Below are positions 25,319-33,054 of a stretch of DNA of 64,000 nt, one piece after another; the stretch's first letter is position 1, and every line of letters starts with the position of its first letter. The DNA lies in contig JAUVUZ010000010.1 in NCBI GenBank assembly GCA_030604885.1, forward strand, positions 1 to 64,000, written 5' to 3'. The notes below the pieces were generated by a model. That model was not told where the DNA came from. It saw only the letters and a program-made list of their open reading frames with translations, and made no database searches. The stretch comes from Alphaproteobacteria bacterium (GTDB lineage Bacteria > Pseudomonadota > Alphaproteobacteria > Rhodospirillales > Rhodospirillaceae). The position numbers and the translations under genes are program-made.

Positions 25319-25390
25319 GGAGCGGGCCTCGGAATCTCAAGGCCTTGGCGGCGGCGGCGGCGGGGCGGGGCGGCAAAACCCGGGCGCCGC

Positions 25391-25433
25391 CCGGCAACAA
25401 TTGCCGGATCTTGCGAGGGCGGCAAAATTTGCC
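25391..25433. promoter_or_regulatory. Two inverted repeats with GGCAA/TTGCC arms between fliX and flgI
   Basis: CCGGCAA-CAA-TTGCCGG (25391-25407) and GGCAAA-A-TTTGCC (25421-25433) share the half-site GGCAA. Their centres are 28 bases apart. They lie about 75-115 bases upstream of the sigma-54 promoter of flgI, the usual distance for an enhancer, and about 60-100 bases before the fliX start. They could be sites for a FlbD-like activator. This is inference from position and symmetry. Confidence 0.5.
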
Positions 25434-25491
25434 CATTTGGCGGAGCGCGGAGTGGTTGTAGAGTCGAGCGTCACGGCATGAAGGATCACGC

Positions 25492-25941
25492 ATGAAGGTC
25501 GGTTCCACCGGTTCCACCTCCGGCCCCCAGCGGGCACGCAAGACCGACGCCAAGGGCCGGCGCGTCGAGGGCGCCGGATTCGCCGATTATCTCGGCGGCG
25601 CCGAGGGCGCGGGAGAGGCCCATGCGGTCGAGGGCGCGGTGTCGCTCTCGGGCGTGGAGGCGATTCTCGCCGCCCAGTCGGTGGACGCGGACGGCGGCCC
25701 CGCCGCCCGCCGCCGCCTGGCGCGGCGCGGCGAGGACGTGCTCGACCGGCTCGAAGGGGTGCGCGTCGGCCTGCTCACCGGCCGGGTGGCGAAGCGCGAC
25801 CTCGCCGATCTCGCGCAACTGGTGCGCAGCAAGCGCGAGGCGGGCATCGATCCGCGCCTCGGCGCCCTGCTCGACGAAATCGAACTGCGCGCCGAGGTGG
25901 AACTCGCCAAGCTCACCCGCGACCTCGGCGCGGGGGTCTGA
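25492..25941 (+). CDS. fliX: Flagellar assembly regulator FliX (149 aa)
   Basis: FliX links early flagellar assembly to the activity of the sigma-54 activator FlbD in Caulobacter. The sequence shows the family features: an N-terminal MKV start with polar tail, GAGFADYLGG, GEDVLDRLEGVRVGLLTG and a helical C-terminus. The divergent fliX/flgI order is that known from Caulobacter. No flbD is in this window. Confidence 0.85.
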   Translation: MKVGSTGSTSGPQRARKTDAKGRRVEGAGFADYLGGAEGAGEAHAVEGAVSLSGVEAILAAQSVDADGGPAARRRLARRGEDVLDRLEGVRVGLLTGRVAKRDLADLAQLVRSKREAGIDPRLGALLDEIELRAEVELAKLTRDLGAGV

Positions 25942-25974
25942 AATCCGCATCGCTCCGATCTCGCACGGAAAGTG

Positions 25975-26003
25975 TTGCTCGGAAACACCGTCATCCCTAT
26001 ATT
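25975..26003 (+). promoter_or_regulatory. Housekeeping (sigma-70 type) promoter for dksA
   Basis: TTGCTC and TATATT are separated by exactly 17 bases, 73 bases before the dksA start codon. GGGGAGGATAAGG, the ribosome site, follows. It is the clearest housekeeping promoter in this flagellar part of the window. Confidence 0.65.
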
Positions 26004-26075
26004 GCCACGCGCGAATACAGGGGCGGCGTTCGCCCGCCGACGGGGGGTATCGAATCTGGGGAGGATAAGGCAGGT

Positions 26076-26492
26076 ATGACCGTGATGTTGCCGCCGGATT
26101 ATCGGCCGTCCGAGGACGAGGAGTTCATGAACGAGCGGATGGTGGAATATTTCCGCCGGAAGCTGCTCGACTGGCGGACCGACCTTCTGCGCGAATCGGA
26201 AGAGACGCTCGATCATCTGCGCGAGGGTCCGGCCAACGAGGCCGACATCGCCGACCGCGCCTCGTCGGAGACCGACCGCGCCCTCGAACTCCGCACCCGC
26301 GACCGGGCGCGCAAGCTGATCGCCAAGATCGACGAGGCGCTGCTGCGGGTCGAGGACGGGTCCTACGGCTACTGCCAGGAAACCCAGGAGCCGATCGGCA
26401 TCCGCCGCCTGGAGGCCCGCCCGATCGCCACCCTGTCGCTGGAGGCGCAGGAGCGCCACGAGCGCCTGGAGCGCACCCACCGCGACGAATGA
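26076..26492 (+). CDS. dksA: RNA polymerase-binding transcription factor DksA (138 aa)
   Basis: DksA binds the RNA polymerase secondary channel and adjusts transcription with ppGpp. The coiled coil with its acidic tip (EADIADRASSETDRALELRT) and the GSYGYCQETQEPIGIRRLEA segment are diagnostic. Of the four zinc cysteines of the E. coli protein only the first is present; Thr, Ser and Glu stand at the others. This cysteine-poor form is usual in alphaproteobacteria and folds without zinc. It has its own promoter and a strong terminator. Confidence 0.95.
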   Translation: MTVMLPPDYRPSEDEEFMNERMVEYFRRKLLDWRTDLLRESEETLDHLREGPANEADIADRASSETDRALELRTRDRARKLIAKIDEALLRVEDGSYGYCQETQEPIGIRRLEARPIATLSLEAQERHERLERTHRDE

Positions 26493-26509
26493 GCGGCCCC
26501 GCCGCCACG

Positions 26510-26543
26510 AAAAAGCCCCCGCCGGACCCGGCGGGGGCTTTTT
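26510..26543. terminator. Strong Rho-independent terminator after dksA
   Basis: A 16-base perfect inverted repeat (AAAAAGCCCCCGCCGG and its complement) with TTTTT at the end. The A run on the left also makes it work for the minus strand, so it can serve both dksA and the convergent flaF-like gene whose stop is 20 bases away. Confidence 0.92.
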
Positions 26544-26561
26544 CGTTCGCGGCCGCGCGCC

Positions 26562-26906
26562 TCAGCTGGCGAGGGCCTTGGCGTGGCCTTCGAGCAGGCC
26601 CTCGGCGATCTGGAGATTGGTGTTGATGAGCGCCTCGACCTTCTGCGCGCGGCGCTCCGGCGACAGGTCGAAGGTGACCTTGGCGGTGTAGTCGGAGAGG
26701 CGGGTGAGGTTGGAGCGGATGTCCTCGGGCAGGGCGCATTCGGGCTTGCCCACCAGGGTCTTGATCGCGGTCCACAGGCGCAGATTCTCGTCGAGGGCGG
26801 CGGCGAGGGCGGCGCCGTCGTCCCGCTCCAGGGCCTGGGACATGCCCACCGCGGCCTGGGTCAGCGCGAGGGCGTCTTCTTCGAAGGTCGAAAGCTGGGT
26901 GGTCAT
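26562..26906 (-). CDS. Second FlaF-like protein (114 aa)
   Basis: The core LWTAIKTLVGKPECALPEDI followed by RSNLTRLSDYTAKVTF lines up with LWTIIQADIVEPQNQLPPEL-KANIMSLSIFVDK of FlaF at 15296-15679. The segments before it (ALALTQAAVGMSQALERDD) and after it (INTNLQIAEGLLEG) also align. It is therefore a divergent FlaF paralog. No flagellin gene lies next to it. It may act on another flagellin elsewhere or on another exported protein. It is transcribed alone between two terminators. Confidence 0.7.
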   Translation of the reverse strand: MTTQLSTFEEDALALTQAAVGMSQALERDDGAALAAALDENLRLWTAIKTLVGKPECALPEDIRSNLTRLSDYTAKVTFDLSPERRAQKVEALINTNLQIAEGLLEGHAKALAS

Positions 26907-26948
26907 GGGCGGGTCTCCCGATGCGTGGCGGTCGCCGGGAGCTTGGCG

Positions 26949-26970
26949 CTCTCCGGCCGGTGCCGGAGAG
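26949..26970 (-). promoter_or_regulatory. Leader hairpin of the second flaF-like gene
   Basis: CTCTCCGGC and GCCGGAGAG form a perfect 9-bp stem with a 4-base loop, about 45-65 bases upstream of the start codon. No U run follows, so it is not a classical terminator. A structured leader would suit post-transcriptional control, as known for genes under FlbT/FlaF. Confidence 0.4.
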
Positions 26971-27023
26971 TTTCGCGCGGGGATGGTTAAGGAAGCGCAA
27001 ATTTTCGCGCTATGCGCTCGCGG

Positions 27024-27052
27024 AAAAAAGGCCCGGCAAAGGATGCCGGGCC
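27024..27052 (-). terminator. Rho-independent terminator after flgH
   Basis: On the minus strand the 9-bp stem GGCCCGGCA / TGCCGGGCC with a 5-base loop is followed by six U. It lies about 45 bases beyond the flgH stop and ends the flgF-flgG-flgA-flgH operon. Confidence 0.92.
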
Positions 27053-27098
27053 CGGAGTGGCGGCGGACGGGAGTCGCCGCGGATGGATCGGAGTGCGC

Positions 27099-27857
27099 CT
27101 AGAAGGGCAGGATCACGTCGAGCAACTGCGAGCCGTAGCGCGGCGTCTGCATGTCGCTGATGGTGCCGCGACCGCCGTAGGCGACGCGCAGTTCGGCGAT
27201 GTCCTGCGAGGCGATGGTGTTGGTGGAGCTGATGTCCTCGCGGCGGATCACGCCCGAGACCTGCAGCTGCCGCAGCTCGTAGTTGACGCGCACCTCCTGC
27301 GAGCCGGCGATCACCAGGTTGCCGTTGGGCAACACCTGCACCACCACCGCCGCGACGGAGATCTTGATCGTCTCGTTGCGGGCGATGCTGCCGGTGCCGG
27401 TGAGATCGCGGGAGCTGGTCACGCCGCCCACCAGGCTGGTGGGGTCGACGGTGTTGGGCAGCACCTTGTTGACGCTGTTCTCGAGGCCGAGCAGGGTCGA
27501 GAAGCCCATGCTCTCGCCCGCGCCGCCGCGCCCCTGCGAGGTGGTGTTGGAGAGGTCGGCGCTGTCGGTGATCGCCACCGCCACGGTGAGGATGTCGCCG
27601 ACCTTGGCGGCGCGCTGGTCCTTGAAGAAGGCGCGCGCGCCCGGCCGCCACAGCGAGTTGGCCATCGGCCGCGCCTCTTCGCTGTCGGGCATCGGCATCG
27701 TCACCGGCTGGTAGCCGGATTTCTGCGTCGGGTTCTCGATCGCCGAGAGCTTCGGCTCCTCGCCGATCTCGGAGATCCGGGTGAGGGTGTTGCAGCCGGA
27801 CAGCAGGGCCAGCGAGAGCAGGACCGAGGCGGCGCGAACGGCGGGCATGCGGAACAT
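27099..27857 (-). CDS. flgH: Flagellar L-ring lipoprotein FlgH (252 aa)
   Basis: FlgH forms the outer-membrane ring around the rod. The N-terminus is a lipoprotein signal with lipobox LLSGC (Cys at about residue 22). Family motifs are SLWRPGARAFFKDQRAAKVG then DILTVAV, VVQVLPNGNLVIAGSQEVRV and the end ISDMQTPRYGSQLLDVILPF. GGGAGGAG precedes the ATG. It is the last gene of its operon, 11 bases after flgA. Confidence 0.96.
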   Translation of the reverse strand: MFRMPAVRAASVLLSLALLSGCNTLTRISEIGEEPKLSAIENPTQKSGYQPVTMPMPDSEEARPMANSLWRPGARAFFKDQRAAKVGDILTVAVAITDSADLSNTTSQGRGGAGESMGFSTLLGLENSVNKVLPNTVDPTSLVGGVTSSRDLTGTGSIARNETIKISVAAVVVQVLPNGNLVIAGSQEVRVNYELRQLQVSGVIRREDISSTNTIASQDIAELRVAYGGRGTISDMQTPRYGSQLLDVILPF

Positions 27858-27868
27858 CGTCTCCTCCC

Positions 27869-28888
27869 TTAGCGCATTGCCGACTGGGTGGGGATCACGT
27901 CGACCACCACCTGGTGGGGCTGCACCACCTTGGCGAGCAGGGTGCGGTTGCTCTTGGTGTTGAGGATGCGGATCACGTCGCCCTGGCCGCCCGGATCGAG
28001 GGCCTTGCCCTTGGCGGTCAGGTTCATGGTCTTGAGGGCGTAGAAGATCACCACCTCGTCGCCGCGCGACACCACCACCGGGGTCTGCAGCTGGTTGGCG
28101 CGCACCGGCTCGCCTTCCTTGATCTGGCGGCGCGCCTGCTTGCCCACCAGGGCGTAGGGATCGGTCACCGCGCCGTCGCCGACGCGGTCGGCCCGCACCT
28201 GCATGACGGTGACGTCGTGGGCGGAGATCACGTCGCCGCGGTTGAGGGTGGCGGAGAGCACCGGCAGCGCCACGGTTTCGAAGGCGCGGCCGGAGACCGC
28301 CACCTGGCGGGTGAACACCACCCGGTCGCCCTCGGAGGCGGTGACGTCGACGACGCTCGAGAACCGCTGGGTGCGGGCGTCGTAGGCCACCTGGCCGACC
28401 GACAGCGACGGCGTCGCCTCGGCGGGCAGCTGCACCGCGAAGCCCGAGGCGGCGGGCACCAGTTCGATGTCGCGCGGCGCGCCCTGGTCGGCGAGGGCGG
28501 CGCGCAGCTCGTCGAGGATCTCGGCCTCGGACACGGTGCGGGCGTCGCGCTTCACCACCGCGCGGATCTCGCGGGAGAGCGGCTTCCAATCCAATTCGTA
28601 GAGGCGGGCGATGCGGCCGAGCAGCTCGGCGTCGAGCACCAGCCGCTCGCCCGGCGCGGGCGCGTTGAGGATCGCGCGGTCGCCCTTGGGGATCGGCCCG
28701 GAGAACACGTCGCTGACCTTGATCGTCGCGCCGCGTACCGTGATCACCGGGTTGAGGGCGTTGAGGCTGTCCTCCGCCTTGGCGGCCGAGGCGGCGGCGA
28801 TCTGCACGCCGACGCTCTGCGCCGACGCCAGGCCCGGCAGGGCGAGGGCGGCGAGGCCGAGGGCGAGGGTGAGGACGCGGACGTTCAT
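27869..28888 (-). CDS. flgA: Flagellar P-ring assembly chaperone FlgA (339 aa)
   Basis: FlgA helps FlgI form the P ring in the periplasm. A signal peptide ends near residue 23 (LPGLASA). The C-terminal SAF-type domain is clear: LNRGDVISAHDVTVMQV, DPYALVGKQARRQIKEGEPV followed by RANQL, and NRTLLAKVVQPHQVVVDVIP. The N-terminal extension is long, as in other alphaproteobacteria. It lies between flgG and flgH with 10-11 base gaps. Confidence 0.92.
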   Translation of the reverse strand: MNVRVLTLALGLAALALPGLASAQSVGVQIAAASAAKAEDSLNALNPVITVRGATIKVSDVFSGPIPKGDRAILNAPAPGERLVLDAELLGRIARLYELDWKPLSREIRAVVKRDARTVSEAEILDELRAALADQGAPRDIELVPAASGFAVQLPAEATPSLSVGQVAYDARTQRFSSVVDVTASEGDRVVFTRQVAVSGRAFETVALPVLSATLNRGDVISAHDVTVMQVRADRVGDGAVTDPYALVGKQARRQIKEGEPVRANQLQTPVVVSRGDEVVIFYALKTMNLTAKGKALDPGGQGDVIRILNTKSNRTLLAKVVQPHQVVVDVIPTQSAMR

Positions 28889-28898
28889 CGGTGCCTCC

Positions 28899-29684
28899 TC
28901 ACTTCATCTGGTTGACGGTGTTGAGCATCTCGTCGGACGTGGAGATCACCTTGGAGTTCATCTCGTAGGCGCGCTGGGCGCTGATGAGGTCGGTGATTTC
29001 GGACACGACGTTGACGTTCGAGGTTTCGAGGTAGCCCTGGAGGATCGAGCCGAAACCCACGGTGTCCGGGGTGCCGACGGTGGGCGCGCCCGAGGCCGGG
29101 GTTTCCATGAACAGGTTGTCGCCGATCGCCTCCATCCCCGCCTCGTTGATGAAGGTGGAGATCTGCAGGGTGCCGACGTTGGTCTGGGCGGTCTGGCCGT
29201 CGATCTTCACCCACACCTCGCCCGAGGCGTTGACGGTGATGGCGGTGGAGTTGTTGGGCACGGTGATGCCCGGCTGCACCGGATGGCCGTCGTTGGTGAC
29301 GATCTGCCCGGTGTCGGAGAGCTGGAACGACCCGGCGCGGGTGTAGGCGGTCTCGCCCGAGGGCATGGTGATCTGGAAGTAGCCCCGGCCCTCGATCGCG
29401 AGGTCGAGGGTGTTCTCGGTGTTGGTGAGGCCGCCCTGCTCGGTGATGCGGTAGACCGCGGCGGTGCGCACGCCGAGGCCGAGCTGCACGCCCGCAGGCA
29501 CCAGGGTGCCGGTGTCGGAGCTCTGCGCGCCCTGGCGGCGGAGGTTTTGGTAGAGCAGGTCGTTGAACTCGGCACGGCGGCGGGTGTACGCCGTGGTGTT
29601 CATGTTGGCGATGTTGTTCGAGATGACTTCGACGTTGGTCTGCTGGGCGTGCATACCGGTCGCGGCGATGCTCAGGGAACGCAT
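28899..29684 (-). CDS. flgG: Distal rod protein FlgG (261 aa)
   Basis: The start MRSLSIAATGMHAQQTNVEV, followed by ISNNIANMNTTAYTRRRAEF, and the end NVVSEITDLISAQRAYEMNS, followed by KVISTSDEMLNTVNQ, are standard for FlgG. The length is that of E. coli FlgG. It lies after flgF in the sigma-54 operon. Confidence 0.97.
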   Translation of the reverse strand: MRSLSIAATGMHAQQTNVEVISNNIANMNTTAYTRRRAEFNDLLYQNLRRQGAQSSDTGTLVPAGVQLGLGVRTAAVYRITEQGGLTNTENTLDLAIEGRGYFQITMPSGETAYTRAGSFQLSDTGQIVTNDGHPVQPGITVPNNSTAITVNASGEVWVKIDGQTAQTNVGTLQISTFINEAGMEAIGDNLFMETPASGAPTVGTPDTVGFGSILQGYLETSNVNVVSEITDLISAQRAYEMNSKVISTSDEMLNTVNQMK

Positions 29685-29703
29685 GGGGGTATCCTTTCCT
29701 GCC

Positions 29704-30447
29704 TCAGCTGAACGACTTGGCGTAGGCGTCGATGGCGCTGCGCACGCGGTCGTGTTCGGTCTCGATCATCTTCTGCGCGTGTTCGTAGGCGCGCTGAACT
29801 TCGATCATCCGGGTCATCTCCAGCATCGGGTTGACGTTGGAGCTTTCGAGCATGCCCTGCACCACGTGCGGGGCGACGACCGGCCGCGCGGCCTGCTCGC
29901 CCGCGTCGTAAAGGCCGCCGGACACTTTCTTGAGCGCCCGCTCGTCGGCGAAGGAGGCGAGCCGCAGGCGGCCGATCGGGCCGTTCTCGGTGGAGATCGT
30001 GCCGTCGCGGGAGAAGGTGATCTCGGTCTCGTTGGGGGCTATGAAGATCGGCTGCTCGTTCTCGTTCAGCACCAGTTCGCCCGCGCTGGTGGCGAGCTGG
30101 CCGTCGGCGTTGAGCTTGAAGTGGCCGCCCCGGGTGTAGAGGCGCTGGCCGCCCTCGGTCTCCACCTCGAAGTAGCCGTCGCCCTTGATCGCGACGTCGA
30201 GGGCGTTGCCGGTGGTCTCGAACGCGCCCTCGGAGAGGTCGCGGACCATGCCGAAATCCTGGGTGAACGCCACCTTGTCCTTGAACAGGGACCGGTCGGT
30301 GCGAACCTGCGCCACGTAGTCGGTGAACAGCTCGCGCTCACCCTTGAACCCCGCGGTGTTGAGGTTCGCCATGTTGTTCGCGATCTGGTCCATCTGCCGC
30401 CACAGGGCGGTCTGGCGGCTGAGCGCGATATAGCCGGCGTTTTCCAT
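29704..30447 (-). CDS. flgF: Proximal rod protein FlgF (247 aa)
   Basis: The protein starts MENAGYIALSRQTALWRQMD, followed by QIANNMANLNTAGFKGE, and ends in an axial helix EMTRMIEVQRAYEHAQKMIE. The central GDGYFEVETEGGQRLYTRGG is the FlgE/F/G core. It is the first gene of flgF-flgG-flgA-flgH, 70 bases after a sigma-54 promoter. Confidence 0.95.
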   Translation of the reverse strand: MENAGYIALSRQTALWRQMDQIANNMANLNTAGFKGERELFTDYVAQVRTDRSLFKDKVAFTQDFGMVRDLSEGAFETTGNALDVAIKGDGYFEVETEGGQRLYTRGGHFKLNADGQLATSAGELVLNENEQPIFIAPNETEITFSRDGTISTENGPIGRLRLASFADERALKKVSGGLYDAGEQAARPVVAPHVVQGMLESSNVNPMLEMTRMIEVQRAYEHAQKMIETEHDRVRSAIDAYAKSFS

Positions 30448-30762
30448 CTCGTCGATCCCGTCGTTACCATCCTTCGCCCGCCGTTTGCGGCGGTGCGCGG
30501 TTCTTGGCGGTTGGGATGCACCCGCCGTGCCACTCTCCCAAACCGTTGATTCCTGCGGCGGAACGTGCGATTCCTGCGTTCCCCTCGCGGTCGGCGGGGC
30601 CGCTTGCTGCCGGGTGGGGTGGGCAAAAATCGCCGGGTCGGGGCGGGGATTTCATGTCTTCTTAAACAATTCGGGTTAGCTTCCAGGCTGCCCCGAAGGC
30701 GGCGGGATCGCCCGCGCCCGGGAGCACGGGTCGGCAGGGAACGTTCAGGCAGGTTTGGCGGA
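30448..30762. other. 315-base divergent control region between flgF and fliL
   Basis: No gene is seen here. It holds the sigma-54 promoter of flgF (30518-30532). It also holds an imperfect inverted repeat GGC-AAAAATC-GCC (30622-30634), similar to the repeats upstream of flgI and about 105 bases from the flgF promoter. An AT-rich patch near 30657-30678 may contain the fliL promoter. I could not find a convincing promoter for fliL. Confidence 0.5.
30518..30532 (-). promoter_or_regulatory. Sigma-54 promoter for flgF-flgG-flgA-flgH
   Basis: On the minus strand the sequence reads TGGCACGGCGGGTGC. The -24 element is perfect (TGGCACG) and the -12 element is GTGC, with the required 10-base spacing. 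The expected transcription start is about 60 bases before flgF. Confidence 0.78.
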
Positions 30763-31299
30763 ATGTCCGAAGACTATGAAGACGACGTCGAGGAAGGCGC
30801 GCCCGCGCCCTCCAAATCCGGCGGGAAGAAGAAGCTCATCGTTCTCGTGGTTCTGCCGCTGCTGCTGATCGTCGGCGCGGCGGCGGGCGCCTACTTCACC
30901 GGGTTGGCCGATCCGGTGCTGGCGATGCTGGGCGGCGGCAAGGGCGAAACCGCCGCCGCCTCGGCCCCCGATCCGGCCAAGCCGCTGGCGCCGCCGGTGT
31001 TCTACGAGCTGCCCGAGATGCTGGTGAACCTCAACCCCGGCCAGGGCCGCCGCCCCTCGCACCTCAAGATCAAGGTGCGCCTGGAGCTGGCCGCCGCGAC
31101 CGACACCCCGAAGATCGAGGCGATGCTGCCCCGCATCGTCGACAGCTTCCAGGTGTACCTGCGCGAGCTGAGGGTCGAGGACCTGCAAGGAGCCGCCGGA
31201 ATGTATCGCCTGCGCGAGGAGCTGATGATGCGGGTCAACCGCGTCGCCGCCCCGGCGAAGATCAACGACGTCCTGTTCCAGGACGTGCTGGTGCAGTGA
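30763..31299 (+). CDS. fliL: Flagellar basal-body protein FliL (178 aa)
   Basis: FliL surrounds the stator and supports motor torque. It has a cytoplasmic N-terminus, one membrane helix at about residues 29-49 (LIVLVVLPLLLIVGAAAGAY) and a periplasmic stomatin-like domain. That domain has FYELPEMLVNLNP, then KIKVRLELA, and ends NRVAAPAKINDVLFQDVLVQ. The weak ribosome site suggests modest expression. It starts a long operon with fliM. Confidence 0.92.
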   Translation: MSEDYEDDVEEGAPAPSKSGGKKKLIVLVVLPLLLIVGAAAGAYFTGLADPVLAMLGGGKGETAAASAPDPAKPLAPPVFYELPEMLVNLNPGQGRRPSHLKIKVRLELAAATDTPKIEAMLPRIVDSFQVYLRELRVEDLQGAAGMYRLREELMMRVNRVAAPAKINDVLFQDVLVQ

Positions 31300-31329
31300 C
31301 CGCCCGACCGGGCGTCTAGGGAGAGACGG

Positions 31330-32484
31330 ATGGCCGAGGACAAGGGACGCAGCGCCGCGGACGAGGACGCCCTGATGGCCGAATGGGAGGCCATGGCCGA
31401 CGATCCGCCCGCCGACGGCAAGGGCGACGCCGCCACCGCCGAGTGGGAGGCGATGCTGGGCGGCGGCGACGCCGACGGCGCCGAAACCGACCTGATGACC
31501 AACGTCTCGGGCCGCGAATCCGCCCGCGTCCTCAACCAGGACGAAATCGACAGCCTGCTCGGCTTCGACGGCGGCGCGGATTCCGACCAGAACCGCTCGG
31601 GCATCCAGGCGATCCTCAATTCCGGCATGGTCTCCTACGAGCGCCTGCCGATGCTCGAGGTGGTGTTCGACCGTCTGGTGCGGATGATGTCCACCAGCTT
31701 GCGCAACTTCACCTCCGACAACGTCGAGGTGTCGCTCGACAATCTCGTGAGCTTGCGCTTCGGCGACTACCTCAACTCGATCCCGCTGCCGGCGATGCTG
31801 GCGGTGTTCAAGGCCGAGGAGTGGGACAACTTCGGCCTGCTCACCGTCGATTCCTCGCTGATCTACTCGATCGTCGACGTGCTGCTGGGCGGTCGCCGCG
31901 GCACCGCCGCGATGCGCATCGAGGGCCGCCCCTACACCACCATCGAGCGCAACCTCGTGGAGCGGATGATCCACGTGGTGCTGGCCGACCTCTCGGCGGC
32001 GTTCGACCCGCTGTCGCCGGTGGCGTTCCGCTTCGACCGGCTGGAAACCAACCCGCGCTTCGCCACGATCTCGCGCCCCTCCAACGCCGCGATCGTCGCC
32101 AAGTTGCGCATCGACATGGAAGACCGCGGCGGCCGCCTCGAGCTGCTGCTGCCGTATGCCACCCTCGAACCCGTCCGCGAGCTGCTGCTGCAGATGTTCA
32201 TGGGCGAGAAGTTCGGCCGCGACTCGATCTGGGAAATCCACCTGATGGAGGAGCTGTGGCAGACCGAGGTGGAGCTGGAGGCGGTGCTCGACCAGCAGTA
32301 CCTGCCGCTCTACTCGGTGCTCGACATGGAAGTGGGCACCCGCCTGATGTTCAACGCCACGCCGGACTCGCGGGTGGTGATGCGCTGCGGCGACGTGCCG
32401 ATGTGGGCGGGGCGCATGGGCCGCAAAGGCAACCACATCGCGATCTGCCTCGACGAGAAGATCAAGCGCAAGCGTAACGCGTGA
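31330..32484 (+). CDS. fliM: Flagellar motor switch protein FliM (384 aa)
   Basis: FliM forms the C ring and binds phosphorylated CheY. After an acidic N-terminal extension of about 65 residues the protein has VLNQDEIDSLLGFDGG, the CheY-binding type helix. The core NSGMVSYERLPMLEVVFDRL and the C-terminal SpoA-like domain follow. The N-terminal extension with two WEAM repeats (EWEAMADDP, EWEAMLGGG) before the CheY motif is unusual. It lies 30 bases after fliL. Confidence 0.95.
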   Translation: MAEDKGRSAADEDALMAEWEAMADDPPADGKGDAATAEWEAMLGGGDADGAETDLMTNVSGRESARVLNQDEIDSLLGFDGGADSDQNRSGIQAILNSGMVSYERLPMLEVVFDRLVRMMSTSLRNFTSDNVEVSLDNLVSLRFGDYLNSIPLPAMLAVFKAEEWDNFGLLTVDSSLIYSIVDVLLGGRRGTAAMRIEGRPYTTIERNLVERMIHVVLADLSAAFDPLSPVAFRFDRLETNPRFATISRPSNAAIVAKLRIDMEDRGGRLELLLPYATLEPVRELLLQMFMGEKFGRDSIWEIHLMEELWQTEVELEAVLDQQYLPLYSVLDMEVGTRLMFNATPDSRVVMRCGDVPMWAGRMGRKGNHIAICLDEKIKRKRNA

Positions 32485-32494
32485 GGGCCAACGT

Positions 32495-33043
32495 ATGTCG
32501 CCGACCGTGCTCCTCGATGTCGTGATCGTCGCCCTCCTGGTGCCGACGATCGTCTATGCCGTGATCCTCAACCGCCGCCTCGACGCCCTGCGTCGCAACC
32601 GCGACGACCTGGGGCGGATGATCGTCGCCTTCAACGAGGCGACGGTGCGCGCCGAGGCGGGCATCCCGAAGATGAAGCGGGCGGTCGAGGAGGTGGGCGA
32701 AACCCTGCGCGAAGCCATGGAAAAGGCGCAGAGCCTGCGCGACGACCTGGCGTTCATGACCGAGCGCGCGGACTCCATGGCCAACCGCCTCGAGGGCCAC
32801 CTGCGCGAGGCGCGCGGCACCCTCAAGGGCGCGGGCGAAACCTTCACCGCCGCCGACCTGCCCGAGCCGCTCGGCATGGACCGGGTGCGCGAAACCGGCG
32901 AGGCGGCGCGCGCCTCGGGCGGCATCGCGCCCGGGCCGACCCTGCTCTCGGCGCTGCTGTCGGAGGAGGATTACGGCGGCCGCGAGGAAGACCGTTCGGT
33001 GGCCGAGCGGCAGCTTCTGCGCGCCATCCAGGCATCCCGTTGA
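32495..33043 (+). CDS. DUF6468 family flagellar-operon membrane protein (182 aa)
   Basis: One N-terminal membrane helix (VVIVALLVPTIVYAVIL, residues about 9-25) is followed by a long coiled coil (about 26-110). The C-terminal helix LLSALLSEEDYG precedes the tail RQLLRAIQASR. Proteins of this family occur in the fliL-fliM operon of alphaproteobacteria and have no known role. Position between fliM and a MotE-like gene suggests a motor or stator accessory. Confidence 0.75.
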   Translation: MSPTVLLDVVIVALLVPTIVYAVILNRRLDALRRNRDDLGRMIVAFNEATVRAEAGIPKMKRAVEEVGETLREAMEKAQSLRDDLAFMTERADSMANRLEGHLREARGTLKGAGETFTAADLPEPLGMDRVRETGEAARASGGIAPGPTLLSALLSEEDYGGREEDRSVAERQLLRAIQASR

Positions 33044-33054
33044 GGAGAGTGACG

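Noticed and set aside
26510..26543. Regulatory riboswitch near dksA
   Set aside because: The structure is a plain perfect stem with T run just after the stop codon, so it is a terminator.
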